Positions 51,207 through 60,089 of a stretch of DNA of 64,000 bases are shown here, piece after piece; within the stretch, counting starts at the first letter, position 1; each line of letters opens with the position of its first letter. Made by a program: the position numbers and the translations under genes. This stretch comes from Rhodobacter capsulatus (GTDB taxonomy: Bacteria > Pseudomonadota > Alphaproteobacteria > Rhodobacterales > Rhodobacteraceae): the NCBI RefSeq assembly GCF_003254295.1, contig NZ_QKZO01000010.1, positions 1-64,000 on the forward strand. Reading direction: 5' to 3'. The notes under the pieces were generated by a model. That model ran no database searches and was not told the origin of the DNA. It was given only the letters and a program-made list of their open reading frames with translations.

Positions 51207-53696
51207 ATGGACCAGACGCCCGCCCCTTCCTCGCCCTTGCCCGCTTCGGTCGGCGTTCTTGTCATCGGCGCCGGGCTCGCCGGGCTTTGCGCCGCGATCG
51301 AGGCGGCGCGGGCAGGCGCCTCGGTCCTCGTGCTGGATGCCGCGCCGCCCGAACGGCTGGGTGGCAATGCACGTCACGGGCGCAACATCCGCATCGCCTC
51401 GGACATCGAGACGCCGTTTCAGCGCGACAGCTACCCGGCCGCGGAATTCACCCGCGATCTGCTGCGCGTCGGCGCGGGCGATCCGGCTCTGGCCGAGACT
51501 TTGGCCGAAGGCTCCCGCGATCTGGCCGATTGGCTCATGGCGCAGGGGGTGCGGCTGGAACCCTGGGCCGAGGGCAATCTGCCCTATTCCCGCCGCACCG
51601 TCTTTTTGCGCGGCGGCGGGCAGGCCTTGACGAATGCGCTTCTGGCCCGGGCGCGGCGTCTGGGTGTGCAGATCTGCGCCGGGATCGCCGTCGATCAGCT
51701 GCCGCCCGAGGCTTTCGATCCGGCGCATCAGGGCCCGCTGAGTGTGGTGATCGGCGCGCATCGGATCACTGCGCAGGCGCTGGTTCTGGCCTCGGGCGGC
51801 ATCGGGGCGAACCGCGACTGGCTGGCACAGACGCACGGAGCCCGCGCCGATCACATTGCCAACCGCGGCACGCCCGAACAGCTGGGCGGGCCGCTCCTTC
51901 ACGCGCTGGCGCAGGGCGCGTTGGCGGCGGGCCTGCCCGGCGATGGCCATGTCGTCGCCGTCGATCCGCGCGCGCCCTTTCACGATGCGGGCATCGTCAG
52001 CCGGGTGGACGGGATGCAGCACGGGATCGTCGTCGGCGCCGAGGGCCGCCGTTTCGCCGATGAAGGCGCGGTCAGGGGCCCCGAGCGCCATTCGGTCTGG
52101 GCGCGCAAGCTGCTTGCCCGTCCCGATCCCCGCGCCTGGATCATTCTGGGCGCCGAGGCGGCGGGCAAGCTGCCGCCGATGGCCTGCCCGCCGCTTTCGG
52201 CCGATACGCCCGAGGCTTTGGCCGGGCTTTGCGGCATCGATCCCGGGGGGCTGGCCGAGACGCTGAAGGCCCCGCCGGATCCGCCGCGCACGGGCGAGAT
52301 CCCGCCGCTGGTCGCGCCCTTCCACGCCATCCCGATGATCCCCGGCATCGGCTTTACCCGCTACGGGCTGGTGGTGGACGCCAGCGCGCGGGTGCGTCTG
52401 GCCACGGCCGTCGCCCCCAGACTTTTCGCCGCCGGAACAAATATGTGCGGGGCGATCCTGGGGCAGGGCTATCTCTCGGGCGCGGGGCTGACCATTGCCG
52501 CCGTCTTCGGCCGCATCGCCGGGCGCGCGGCGGCAAAGCTTGCCCCCGAGGTCCGTTCGCGGCCGCAGCCGCAGCCGCCCGCTTTCGTTCCGCCCGCGCC
52601 CGAGACCGAACCCTTTGCCGAGGCGAAACGCGCGCTCAACCTGTGCAACAGCTGCGGCTTCTGCACCGGGCTTTGCGCCGTCTTTCCCGCCGCGCAGGGC
52701 CGCCCCGATCTTGCCCGGGGTGATCTGCGCTATCTGGCGCATCTGTGCCACGATTGCCGGTCCTGCCTGCATGATTGCCAATATGCCGCCCCGCATGCCT
52801 TTGCGGTGAACCTGCCCGCGACGTTGTCCGCCCTGCGCCGCGCCGAGTATCGCGAGCCGCTGGGCTTTGCGAAAGCCGTCTTCGCGCTTTGCTGCCTGCT
52901 GCCGCCGCTTCTGCTGCTGCTCTTGCAGCCGCTCGAGCGGGTCTTTGGCCTGCACACCGGCCCCGGCGCCTTTTACGCGCTGATCCCGCATCCGGTGATG
53001 GCCGGGGTGACGGGGGCGGTGATGGGGCTTGCGGCGCTGGGGCTGGCGCTGCGGCTGGCGCTGTTCTGGCGGGCAGGGCGCGGGCCGGTGCTGGTCGATG
53101 GGCCCGCCTTGCGCGACGGGGTGATCGCGGCGCTGACCCTGCGCAACCTTGGCGATTGCGAAGATCGCCGCGGCCCCACCGGGCGGCTGCGCCGGTTCGC
53201 GCATCATCTGCTGGCGGGCGGCTTCGGGCTGACCTTTCTGGCCACGGTCGCCGGGTTCGTGCTGCATCAGTTGGGCCAGCCCGCACCCTATCCCTGGCTC
53301 AGCGCCCCGGTGATCCTTGGCACCTCGGGCGGCGTGGCGATGCTGGCGGGGCTGGCGCTGATGTCCTTGCGCCCCGATCCGCTGAAGACACCCGCGATGG
53401 CGCGCTCCGACCGTTTCTTGCGGGCGCAACTTGTCCTGCTCGCAGGCACGGGGCTGGTGCTTCTGGCGCTGCGCGACACCCCGGCGATGGGGCTGTTGCT
53501 GGCGCTGCATCTGGGCACGGTGGCCGGGGCGGTGCTGTGCCTGCCGTTCGGAAAGCTTTCGCATGGCGGCTGGCGGCTGATCTCGCTGATCCGGGCCGCG
53601 GCCGAGGCGCGGGCCCGACGGCTTGAAAGAGGTGCGCTTGACAAGGGCCGGGCGCGCGACGCATCAGGGCGCGTCCGGGCTGGGGGGGAAAGATGA
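51207..53696 (+). CDS. cobZ: CobZ, precorrin-3B synthase (flavin, Fe-S and heme fusion)
   Basis: An 829-residue fusion. Residues about 10-450 form a TcuA-like FAD-binding reductase (VLVIGAGLAGLCAAIEAARAG, then GRNIRIASDIETPF, and the FAD-end motif CGAILGQGYLSGAGLTIAAVFGRIAG). From about 470 a TcuB-like part has cysteine clusters LCNSCGFCTGLCAVFPA and LCHDCRSCLHDCQYAAPHAF for two Fe-S centres. About six membrane helices follow with histidines able to bind heme. In R. capsulatus this enzyme replaces CobG and hydroxylates precorrin-3A at C20 with gamma-lactone formation. It lies between cbiO and cobB (ATGA overlap) in the second riboswitch operon. Confidence 0.92.
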   Translation: MDQTPAPSSPLPASVGVLVIGAGLAGLCAAIEAARAGASVLVLDAAPPERLGGNARHGRNIRIASDIETPFQRDSYPAAEFTRDLLRVGAGDPALAETLAEGSRDLADWLMAQGVRLEPWAEGNLPYSRRTVFLRGGGQALTNALLARARRLGVQICAGIAVDQLPPEAFDPAHQGPLSVVIGAHRITAQALVLASGGIGANRDWLAQTHGARADHIANRGTPEQLGGPLLHALAQGALAAGLPGDGHVVAVDPRAPFHDAGIVSRVDGMQHGIVVGAEGRRFADEGAVRGPERHSVWARKLLARPDPRAWIILGAEAAGKLPPMACPPLSADTPEALAGLCGIDPGGLAETLKAPPDPPRTGEIPPLVAPFHAIPMIPGIGFTRYGLVVDASARVRLATAVAPRLFAAGTNMCGAILGQGYLSGAGLTIAAVFGRIAGRAAAKLAPEVRSRPQPQPPAFVPPAPETEPFAEAKRALNLCNSCGFCTGLCAVFPAAQGRPDLARGDLRYLAHLCHDCRSCLHDCQYAAPHAFAVNLPATLSALRRAEYREPLGFAKAVFALCCLLPPLLLLLLQPLERVFGLHTGPGAFYALIPHPVMAGVTGAVMGLAALGLALRLALFWRAGRGPVLVDGPALRDGVIAALTLRNLGDCEDRRGPTGRLRRFAHHLLAGGFGLTFLATVAGFVLHQLGQPAPYPWLSAPVILGTSGGVAMLAGLALMSLRPDPLKTPAMARSDRFLRAQLVLLAGTGLVLLALRDTPAMGLLLALHLGTVAGAVLCLPFGKLSHGGWRLISLIRAAAEARARRLERGALDKGRARDASGRVRAGGER

Positions 53697-55000
53697 CCGA
53701 TGGACCGAAGGGTCTTGCGATTGCCGCTCCCGCCTCGGGCTCGGGCAAGACGACGCTGACGCTGGGGCTTTTGCGGGCGCTGACCCGGCGGGGGCTGGCG
53801 GTGCAGCCGTTCAAGAACGGTCCCGACTATATCGACCCCGCCTTTCACGCCGCCGCCGCCGGGCGGCCCAGCTTCAATCTGGATGGCTGGGCGATGGACC
53901 CGGCGCAGTTGCACGCGCTGGCGGGGCAGGCGGCGGGCGCCGATCTGGTGATTTTCGAAGGCGCGATGGGGCTTTACGACGGGCCCGCCGATCCGGGCCG
54001 GTCCGGGCGCGGCACCAGTGCCGAGATCGCGCGGATGTTTGGCTGGCCGGTGGTGCTGGTGCTCGATGTCAAGGGGCAGGGGCAATCGGCGGCGGCCACC
54101 GCGCTTGGCTTTGCCCGCCACCCCGAGGCGCCGCCCTTGGCGGGTGTGATCCTGAACCATGTCGCCAGCCCCCGGCACGAGGCGATGATCCGCGCCGAGA
54201 TGGACCGGCTGGGCCTGTGCGTGCTGGGCGCGCTGCCGCGCCGGTCGGATCTGAGCCTGCCCGAGCGGCATCTGGGTCTGGTGCAGGCCGAGGAACAGGC
54301 GGGGCTTGAGGCGACGCTTGAGGCGCTGGCCGATTTCGTCGCCGCGCATGTGGATCTGCAGGCGCTTTTGGCCGTGGCAGGCGCTGGTCCCGCGTCCGGG
54401 GCCGGGGCCTGGCCGGTGCCGCCTGCGGGGCGGATTGCGCTGGCCCGCGATGCGGCCTTTTCCTTCGTCTATCCGCATATGCTCGAGGCATGGCGTCGGG
54501 CGGGGGTGACGGTGTTGCCGTTCTCGCCCTTGGCTGATGAGGCACCTGATCCGTCGGCCGATCTGGTCTGGCTGCCGGGCGGCTATCCCGAATTGCATGC
54601 CGGGCGCATCGCCGCGGCCACGCGGTTCAAGGCGGGCTTGCGCGCTTTTGCCGAGACGAAACCGGTGCATGGCGAATGCGGCGGCTACATGGTTCTGGGG
54701 GCAACGCTTGTCGATGCCGAGGGCCGGGCGCATGCGATGACCGGGCTTCTGGGGCTGGTTACGAGCTACGAAAAGCGGCGCCTGCATCTGGGCTACCGGT
54801 CGGCGGACCTGCTGGCGCCTTTGCCGGGATATGGTTCGGGATCAAGGCTTTACGGGCATGAGTTCCATTATTCGACGATTCTTGACCAACCCGACGCGCC
54901 CTTGGCGAAGGTCTGCGATGCGGCGGGCGCTCCGGTGGCCGAGACTGGATCTGTGCGCGGCCATGTGACGGGGAGCTTCTTTCATCTGATCGCCGGGTAA
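53693..55000 (+). CDS. cobB: Hydrogenobyrinic acid a,c-diamide synthase
   Basis: A 435-residue glutamine-dependent amidotransferase acting on hydrogenobyrinate acetates a and c. The P-loop is IAAPASGSGKTTLTLGL, followed by VQPFKNGPDYIDPAFH and IFEGAMGLYDG. The amidotransferase domain has WLPGGYPELHAGRIA, the nucleophile motif HGECGGYMVLG near residue 325 and the histidine in GHEFHYS. It is coupled to cobZ and ends the operon; no clear terminator follows other than hairpins in the adjacent repeat. Confidence 0.95.
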   Translation: MTDGPKGLAIAAPASGSGKTTLTLGLLRALTRRGLAVQPFKNGPDYIDPAFHAAAAGRPSFNLDGWAMDPAQLHALAGQAAGADLVIFEGAMGLYDGPADPGRSGRGTSAEIARMFGWPVVLVLDVKGQGQSAAATALGFARHPEAPPLAGVILNHVASPRHEAMIRAEMDRLGLCVLGALPRRSDLSLPERHLGLVQAEEQAGLEATLEALADFVAAHVDLQALLAVAGAGPASGAGAWPVPPAGRIALARDAAFSFVYPHMLEAWRRAGVTVLPFSPLADEAPDPSADLVWLPGGYPELHAGRIAAATRFKAGLRAFAETKPVHGECGGYMVLGATLVDAEGRAHAMTGLLGLVTSYEKRRLHLGYRSADLLAPLPGYGSGSRLYGHEFHYSTILDQPDAPLAKVCDAAGAPVAETGSVRGHVTGSFFHLIAG

Positions 55001-55018
55001 ACTCTGCCTCCTCCCTGA

Positions 55019-55233
55019 CCGAGGCCATCGCCGAGGTCACGCGGAACGCAGGCCCCAGTCAGGCCGCGGCCCAAAGGCCGCCGGCCAGCGCCCGCCCCGC
55101 CCATGGCGGGCGCTTCTCGCCCGCCGGGACGGGCGCCGGCCTCTGTCGGGCTTGGGGCAGGTGGTCTTCGCAACAGGGTCGCGATCCGGGCGGGAAACGC
55201 GTTGCGTTTCCTGTTTCGCCCGAAACCGCGTCA
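55019..55233. repeat. Long intergenic direct repeat, copy A (3' of puuD)
   Basis: About 215 bases closely match 57099-57313 in the same orientation. A core of about 70 bases (about 55088-55143: GCCAGCGCCCGCCCCGCCC and onward) is nearly identical. It contains the hairpin GGCGGGCG-CTTCT-CGCCCGCC, and the match continues through CGCCCGAAACCG up to the complement of the stop codon of the minus-strand gene. It therefore forms the 3' untranslated region of puuD. Confidence 0.8.
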
Positions 55234-56469
55234 GTTCTGCGCCAGCTCGGCTTCCGCCCCGGCGCGATACCAGGTGCGGATCGCCGCGCGGTCCTCGGGC
55301 GTCATGAAATTCGCCGCCCCGGGCGGCATCGCCGCCGTCAGCCCGGCAAAGATGAAGACCGGTTCCGCCGCCCGCGCCACCGCCTCGGGCGTGTCGAGGA
55401 GTAGCCCTTTCGGTGCGGCCAGGATCCCCTCGTAGGCCGGTTCGCGCGTGTGGCACATCGCGCAATGCGCGGTGACAAGGCTTGCGACCTCGTCAAACCC
55501 CGGGGCCTGCGCAAATTGCAAAGCGGTGCCCGAAAGTGCCGCCTCTTCCTCCGGCGCCGCGCGCGGGCCCTGCATCGAGAGCCAGACGCACAGGCCAAAG
55601 AGCAGCAAAGTCGCCGGGATCGTCCAATACGGCGCGGGCTTGCGCGCATGGCGGCTGTTGAACCAGTGCCGGATCGTCACCCCCATCAGGAAAACCAGCG
55701 CCGCGATCACCCAGGCCCAGGTCGTCGCAAAAGCGAGCGGCGCGTGGTTCGACAGCATGAAGAACACCACCGGCAGCGTCAGGTAATTGTTGTGCATCGA
55801 GCGCAGCTTGGCGATTTTGCCATATTTCGGATCGGGGGCGCGCCCCGCGCGCAGATCGGCCACGACGATCTTCTGGTTCGGAATGATGATCAGAAACACA
55901 TTCGCGGTCATGATCGTGGCAGTATAGGCGCCCAGATGCAGGAAGGCCGCGCGGTCGGTGAAGATCTGCCCATAGCCCCAGGCCATCGCGGTCAGCGCCA
56001 CCAAAAGCAGCGCCATGAAAGCCGCCGGATAATTGCCCAGAGGCGACTTGCAGGCGGCATCATAGATCAGCCAGCCCAGGGTCAGCGAGGCCGCCGAAAT
56101 CGCCATGCCCTGCCAGGGCGCCCAGGCCACCTTGGCCGGGTCGATCAGAAACAGATCCGCCCGGTGCCAATAGACCAGGATCAGCATCGCCGCGCCGGAC
56201 AACCAGGTCGCATAGCTTTCCCATTTGAACCAGGTCAGATGCTCGGGCATGCGCGCGGGGGCGACCAGATATTTGCGGATGTGATAGAAGCCGCCGCCAT
56301 GCACCTGCCATTCCTCGCCTGCGGCGCCCTGGGGCAGATCGGGGGCTGTCCGCAGCCCGAGATCGAGCGCGATGAAATAGAACGACGAGCCGATCCAGGC
56401 GATGGCGGTCACGACATGCAGCCAGCGCATCGCAAAGGTGGCCCAGTCCCAGATCAGTGCAGCATCCAT
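55231..56469 (-). CDS. puuD: Membrane urate hydroxylase PuuD with C-terminal cytochrome c domain
   Basis: A 412-residue protein. Seven to eight membrane helices (residues about 10-320) belong to the PuuD/DUF989 family: RWLHVVTAIAWIGSSFYFIALD, HGGGFYHIRKY, SMHNNYLTLPVVFFMLSNH. The C-terminal domain has the heme c site CAMCHT near residue 346 and the likely axial methionine in TAAMPPGAANFM. PuuD oxidises urate to 5-hydroxyisourate and passes electrons to the respiratory chain, without H2O2. AGGAG precedes ATG 56469. Divergent allA continues purine degradation; other steps are not in the window. Confidence 0.9.
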   Translation of the reverse strand: MDAALIWDWATFAMRWLHVVTAIAWIGSSFYFIALDLGLRTAPDLPQGAAGEEWQVHGGGFYHIRKYLVAPARMPEHLTWFKWESYATWLSGAAMLILVYWHRADLFLIDPAKVAWAPWQGMAISAASLTLGWLIYDAACKSPLGNYPAAFMALLLVALTAMAWGYGQIFTDRAAFLHLGAYTATIMTANVFLIIIPNQKIVVADLRAGRAPDPKYGKIAKLRSMHNNYLTLPVVFFMLSNHAPLAFATTWAWVIAALVFLMGVTIRHWFNSRHARKPAPYWTIPATLLLFGLCVWLSMQGPRAAPEEEAALSGTALQFAQAPGFDEVASLVTAHCAMCHTREPAYEGILAAPKGLLLDTPEAVARAAEPVFIFAGLTAAMPPGAANFMTPEDRAAIRTWYRAGAEAELAQN

Positions 56470-56602
56470 GCGCGTCTCCTTTGCCCGCAGGCTAGCGGGG
56501 CGGGGACGCGGCCTCCAGCGCAAAAGCGACCGGCGGGCGTCGCCCCCTTGCACTTGCCCGTTTTTGCGCCTTTCCTGCGCGGGACTGGTTGCGGAGGATG
56601 GA

Positions 56603-57088
56603 ATGGAACGGCTGACGACAGAGCCCCTGACGGCCGAGGCCTTTGCGCCCTTCGGCGATCTGATCGACGTGCTCGGGCCCCCGACGAAGCTGATCAACGG
56701 CGGGCTGTGCGGGCGCCATAACGATCTGGCGCGGCTCTCGTTTGACGATGAAGGCCGGGCGGGGATTTCGCTCTTCGAGGCGCAGGCGCGGGCGTTGCCC
56801 TATCTGCTTGATCTGGTCGAGCGTCATCCGTTGGGGTCACAGGCGTTTTTGCCGCTTGATGGCGTGCCGTTTCTGGTCTGTGTGGCCGAGGATGCGGGCG
56901 GCGTGCCGGTGCGGTTCCGGGCGTTTCTGACGGCACCGGGGCAGGGGGTGAATATCCTGCGCAACTGCTGGCACGGGGTGCTGGCGCCGATCGGCGCGCC
57001 CGGGCGCTATGCGGTGGTGGACCGGATCGGGCCGGGGGCGAATTTGCAGGAATATCCCCTGCCGGTGCCGCTGCGGGTCGAGGGCTAA
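56603..57088 (+). CDS. allA: Ureidoglycolate lyase
   Basis: A 161-residue AllA-family cupin-like enzyme splitting ureidoglycolate to glyoxylate and urea. Signatures are TAEAFAPFGDLID, the RHNDLARL segment, LLDLVERHPLGSQAFLPLDGVPFLVCVAED and WHGVLAPIG. GGAGG lies a few bases before the ATG. It is divergent from puuD, so both ends of the urate-to-ureidoglycolate route share a control region (56470-56602), where I see no clear operator. Confidence 0.92.
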   Translation: MERLTTEPLTAEAFAPFGDLIDVLGPPTKLINGGLCGRHNDLARLSFDDEGRAGISLFEAQARALPYLLDLVERHPLGSQAFLPLDGVPFLVCVAEDAGGVPVRFRAFLTAPGQGVNILRNCWHGVLAPIGAPGRYAVVDRIGPGANLQEYPLPVPLRVEG

Positions 57089-57098
57089 AGGTCTTGGC

Positions 57099-57313
57099 CT
57101 CGGCCATCGCCGAGGCCATGCGAAACAGATGCCCCATGACCGCCGGGGGCCCAAAGGCCCTCGGCCAGCGCCCGCCCCGCCCCTGGCGGGCGCTTCTCGC
57201 CCGCCGGGCCGGGCGCCGGCCTCTGCTGTGCTTGGGGATGCGGTCTTGTCAAAGCACGGGCGACCCGGGCGGGGAAAGGCGGTGCCTTTCCTTCTCCGCC
57301 CGAAACCGGCTCA
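57099..57313. repeat. Long intergenic direct repeat, copy B (3' of feoB)
   Basis: This is the second copy of the roughly 215-base repeat at 55019-55233. It shares the GCCATCGCCGAGG start, the GGCCCAAAGGCC segment, the GGCGGGCGCTTCTCGCCCGC hairpin core, GGGCGCCGGCCTCTG and the CGCCCGAAACCG end. As in copy A, the match runs up to the complement of the stop codon, here of feoB. The two copies lie 2.1 kb apart and flank puuD-allA. Confidence 0.8.
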
Positions 57314-59182
57314 GCCCCAGCCGAGAGCCACCGCCAGATGATAGGTCAGGAAGCACGCCACCCAGGCCAGCGCGAACATGTAACCGACCGTCACCCACAT
57401 CCATTTGCCCGATCCGGTCTCGCGCTTGATCACCGCAAGGGTGGAGATGCATTGCGGCGCGAAGATGAACCAGACAAGGAAGGAAAGCGCCGTGGCAAGG
57501 CTCCATTGCGCCGACAGAAGCGTGCCCAGCACCGCCTCGCCGCCGCCGTCCGACACCGCGTAAACGGTGGCAAGCCCGGCCACGGCGATCTCGCGCGCGG
57601 CCATTGCGGGGACGATCGCCACCGCCATCTGCCAGTTGAAACCGATCGGCGACAAAAGCGGTTCCAGCAATTTCCCGATCCCGGCGGCGAAACTGTAAAG
57701 GATCGCCGGTTCCGTGGCCCCCGCGGGCGGTTGCGGGAAGCTGGCGAGCCCCCAGATCACCACGGTCATGGTGAAGATCGTCGTGCCCGCGCGCTTGAGG
57801 AAGGCCGAGGCCCGCGTCCAAAGCCCGATCACCACCGAGCGCGGCTGCGGGATCTTGTAATCGGGCAGATCGAGCATGAAGGGCGGCGAGGGCTCGCCGC
57901 GTGCGAACAGGAATTTGGCCACCGCCGAAACGGCCAGCGCCGAGATGATCCCCGCGCCGTAAAGGCAAAACATTACAAGCCCTTGCAGGCTGAAGATGCC
58001 AAGGACGGGACGCGCCGGGATGAAGGCCGAGACGATCAGCGTATAGACCGGAATGCGCGCCGAACAGGTCATCAGCGGTGCCACAAGGATGGTGGTCAGC
58101 CGGTCGCGCGGATTGTCGATCACCCGCGTCGCCATGATGCCGGGAATGGCGCAGGCGAAAGAGGACAGAAGCGGGATGAAGGCGCGGCCATGCAGCCCGG
58201 CGCCGCCCATGATCCGGTCCATCAAGAACGCGGCCCGCGCCATGTAGCCAAGGTCTTCCAAAAGCAGGATGAACAGGAACAGGATCACGATCTGCGGCAG
58301 GAAGATCACCACCCCGCCGACGCCGCCGATCACCGCATCGACAAGGAAGCTTTGCACCAGCCCCGCGGGGACATGGGCGCGGATCAGATCGGCCGCGGCG
58401 GTGAAGCTGGTGTCGATCAGATCCATCACCGGACCGGCCCAGCTGAACACCGCCTGAAACATCACGAACAGCAGGCCAAGCAGGAAGATCAGCCCGAAGA
58501 CCGGATGCAGCAAAAGCTTGTCGATGCGGTGGCTCAGCGTGTCATGTTCGGGCGGCAGGGTGACGGCGCGGGCGATCAGCCGGTCGGCGGCGCGGTGGCT
58601 CAGCCGCAGATCGGCCGCGTCGGGCGGCGCCCAGAGGTTCGGCCCGGCCTCGGGCACGCCCTCGGCCAGCGTTTCGTCAAGCGTGGTCAAAAGCGCGTCC
58701 AGCCCGCCCTTGCGCACCGCGGTCGAGCTGACGACGGGCACGCCCAGTTCTTCTTGCAGCGCAGCGCGGTCGATCTCGATCTTCCGGTGCCGGGCGATGT
58801 CGATCATGTTCAGAACGACGATCATCGGCAGGCCGGTGGCGACCAGTTCCATCGCCAGCCGCAGCCCCGAGCGTGGCGCGACGGCATCGACGACGACCAG
58901 CATCAGCTGCGGCGCGGGTTCGGCCGGATGGCGGCCCAGCACGACATCGCGCGTCACCGCCTCGTCGGGCGAGCGCGCGCGCAGGCTGTGCGTGCCGGGC
59001 AGGTCGGTCAGCTCGATGCGCCGCGCGCCGGGGGTGGTAAACAGGCCGACCTTGCGTTCGACCGTGACGCCGGCATAATTGCCGACCTTTTGCCGCGCGC
59101 CGGTCAGCGCGTTGAAAAGCGAGGTCTTGCCGCAATTGGGCGGCCCGACAAGGGCGAGGCGGTACGGATCGGGTGCGGGCAT
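57311..59182 (-). CDS. feoB: Ferrous iron transporter FeoB
   Basis: A 623-residue protein. The N-terminal G domain has VGPPNCGKTSLFNAL (G1), DLPGTHSL (G3) and VVLNMIDIA (G4), with a helical GDI region to about 220. The membrane core has two Gate-like halves with FACAIPGIMATRVIDNPRDRL, APLMTCSARIPVYTLI and AAREIAVAGLATVY. The Cys in MTCSARIP is the conserved family residue. It is shorter than E. coli FeoB (773), mostly in the cytoplasmic and C-terminal parts. It lies 5 bases after feoA. Confidence 0.94.
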   Translation of the reverse strand: MPAPDPYRLALVGPPNCGKTSLFNALTGARQKVGNYAGVTVERKVGLFTTPGARRIELTDLPGTHSLRARSPDEAVTRDVVLGRHPAEPAPQLMLVVVDAVAPRSGLRLAMELVATGLPMIVVLNMIDIARHRKIEIDRAALQEELGVPVVSSTAVRKGGLDALLTTLDETLAEGVPEAGPNLWAPPDAADLRLSHRAADRLIARAVTLPPEHDTLSHRIDKLLLHPVFGLIFLLGLLFVMFQAVFSWAGPVMDLIDTSFTAAADLIRAHVPAGLVQSFLVDAVIGGVGGVVIFLPQIVILFLFILLLEDLGYMARAAFLMDRIMGGAGLHGRAFIPLLSSFACAIPGIMATRVIDNPRDRLTTILVAPLMTCSARIPVYTLIVSAFIPARPVLGIFSLQGLVMFCLYGAGIISALAVSAVAKFLFARGEPSPPFMLDLPDYKIPQPRSVVIGLWTRASAFLKRAGTTIFTMTVVIWGLASFPQPPAGATEPAILYSFAAGIGKLLEPLLSPIGFNWQMAVAIVPAMAAREIAVAGLATVYAVSDGGGEAVLGTLLSAQWSLATALSFLVWFIFAPQCISTLAVIKRETGSGKWMWVTVGYMFALAWVACFLTYHLAVALGWG

Positions 59183-59187
59183 CGGGC

Positions 59188-59487
59188 TCAGGACACGAGA
59201 ATGGCCATCGCCTCGCGGCGACGCAGCGCGACAGTGGTGCCGTTCACCCTTACCGCGATCGGGTCGCGCCCGAACAGCCCCTCATGCAGGATCGTGACCT
59301 TGGCGCCCTCGATGAAGCCAAGCTCGATCAGGCGCCGCTCCATTTCCGCCGCGGGCAGGTTGACGGAATGATCGGCGGCGGCGATGTGAAAGACATGGCC
59401 CGAGTAGCCCTTGTGCAGCCCGCCAAGTGGCCGATGCTGGGCCAGCGGAACCGCCGTCTGGTGCGGAAGATCGGGCGTGTTCAACAT
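59188..59487 (-). CDS. feoA: FeoA SH3-like accessory protein
   Basis: A 99-residue cytoplasmic protein. A 45-residue N-terminal lead precedes the FeoA SH3-like core: RRLIELGFIEGAKVTILHEGLFGRDPIAVRVNGTTVALRRREAMAILV. The start is ATG 59487; a GTG one codon upstream is possible. FeoA supports Fe2+ uptake by FeoB. A promoter with TTGACC and AATGAT lies about 50-80 bases upstream. Confidence 0.93.
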   Translation of the reverse strand: MLNTPDLPHQTAVPLAQHRPLGGLHKGYSGHVFHIAAADHSVNLPAAEMERRLIELGFIEGAKVTILHEGLFGRDPIAVRVNGTTVALRRREAMAILVS

Positions 59488-59537
59488 CACTGCGGTCCTT
59501 GCGGCTGAGTCGGGAAGATCCCGCCTGGCGTCGGGCG

Positions 59538-59566
59538 ATCATTCCCAACCCGGTCCGGAGGGTCAA
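59538..59566 (-). promoter_or_regulatory. Probable feoAB promoter
   Basis: On the minus strand TTGACC (59566-59561) and AATGAT (59543-59538) are separated by 17 bases, a good sigma70-like pair 51 bases before the feoA start. No convincing Fur, Irr-box or FNR dyad overlaps it. Confidence 0.45.
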
Positions 59567-59637
59567 GTTATAGCCGCCCTGCTTGGCCGGGCTTTTGCGC
59601 GACAGGCCGTCGCAAGTCGTTCGGAAGGGGGCGTGTT

Positions 59638-59848
59638 TCGCCTCGGGCTTCGCCCGAGGCGACCCGCCGGGGGCTCCGCCCCCGGACCCCCGGGATATTT
59701 GCGCCAAGGTGAAAGGCGGGACGGTTCGGCGTTCCTTGTGCCGTCAAAACAAGGCCTTCCGGGCAAGCCGCTGTTTCTTCTTGGTGCAAATACGCCTGGG
59801 GTGCGGGGGCGGAGCCCCCGCCCGGTCGCCTCGGCACCGCCGAGGCGA
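59638..59848. repeat. Large palindromic intergenic element with nested hairpins
   Basis: From left to right it has an 11-bp stem TCGCCTCGGGC/GCCCGAGGCGA (59638-59662), a GGGGGC/GCCCCC-type hairpin (about 59669-59684) and the motif CGGGATATTTGCGCCAAGG (59691-59709) with TGAAAG. After about 60 bases the mirror parts follow: CTTCTTGGTGCAAATACGCC (about 59777-59796), GGGGGCGGAGCCCCC (59805-59819) and TCGCCTCGGC/GCCGAGGCGA (59826-59848). It is related to the elements at 7.0 and 35.8 kb. No gene lies in 59488-59924. Confidence 0.7.
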
Positions 59849-59924
59849 AACATCTCTGCGCGTCAAGGCGGCCCCGCCCGGGAGGGAGCAGAGCCGCCTT
59901 TTCCGGGGCGGAGGGTGCGGAGCG

Positions 59925-60089
59925 TTACGGCCCCAGATAATCCGCGATCCCCTTGCCGCTTTCCGTCACCCCGCAGCAATAGCGGCACCAGGGCGCCGAG
60001 AGCAGCACCAGCCCGTCAAAGCTGCCGCCCGTCGCGCTGATGACGGCGGCCTTCGAGGCGCAATAGACCGCGACAAGGCTTTCGCCGCG
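59925..60089 (-). pseudogene. Fused stubs of polyol dehydrogenases (SDR then MtlK-like)
   Basis: Reading down the minus strand, one open frame first gives RRGESLVAVYCASKAAVIS, the Tyr-x-x-x-Lys active-site helix of a short-chain dehydrogenase of the sorbitol dehydrogenase (SmoS) type. It then passes without a break into GGSFDGLVLLSAPWCRYCCG, which resembles the C-terminal region of long-chain mannitol 2-dehydrogenases (MtlK), and stops soon after (ADYLGP). Neither enzyme is complete. Two deletions joined internal pieces of two genes. Confidence 0.55.

Noticed and set aside
49533-53564. A 1343-codon minus-strand frame across cbiQ, cbiO and cobZ
   Set aside because: It is a shadow frame: Arg/Gln/Gly-rich, no domains, and it overlaps four well-supported cobalamin genes.
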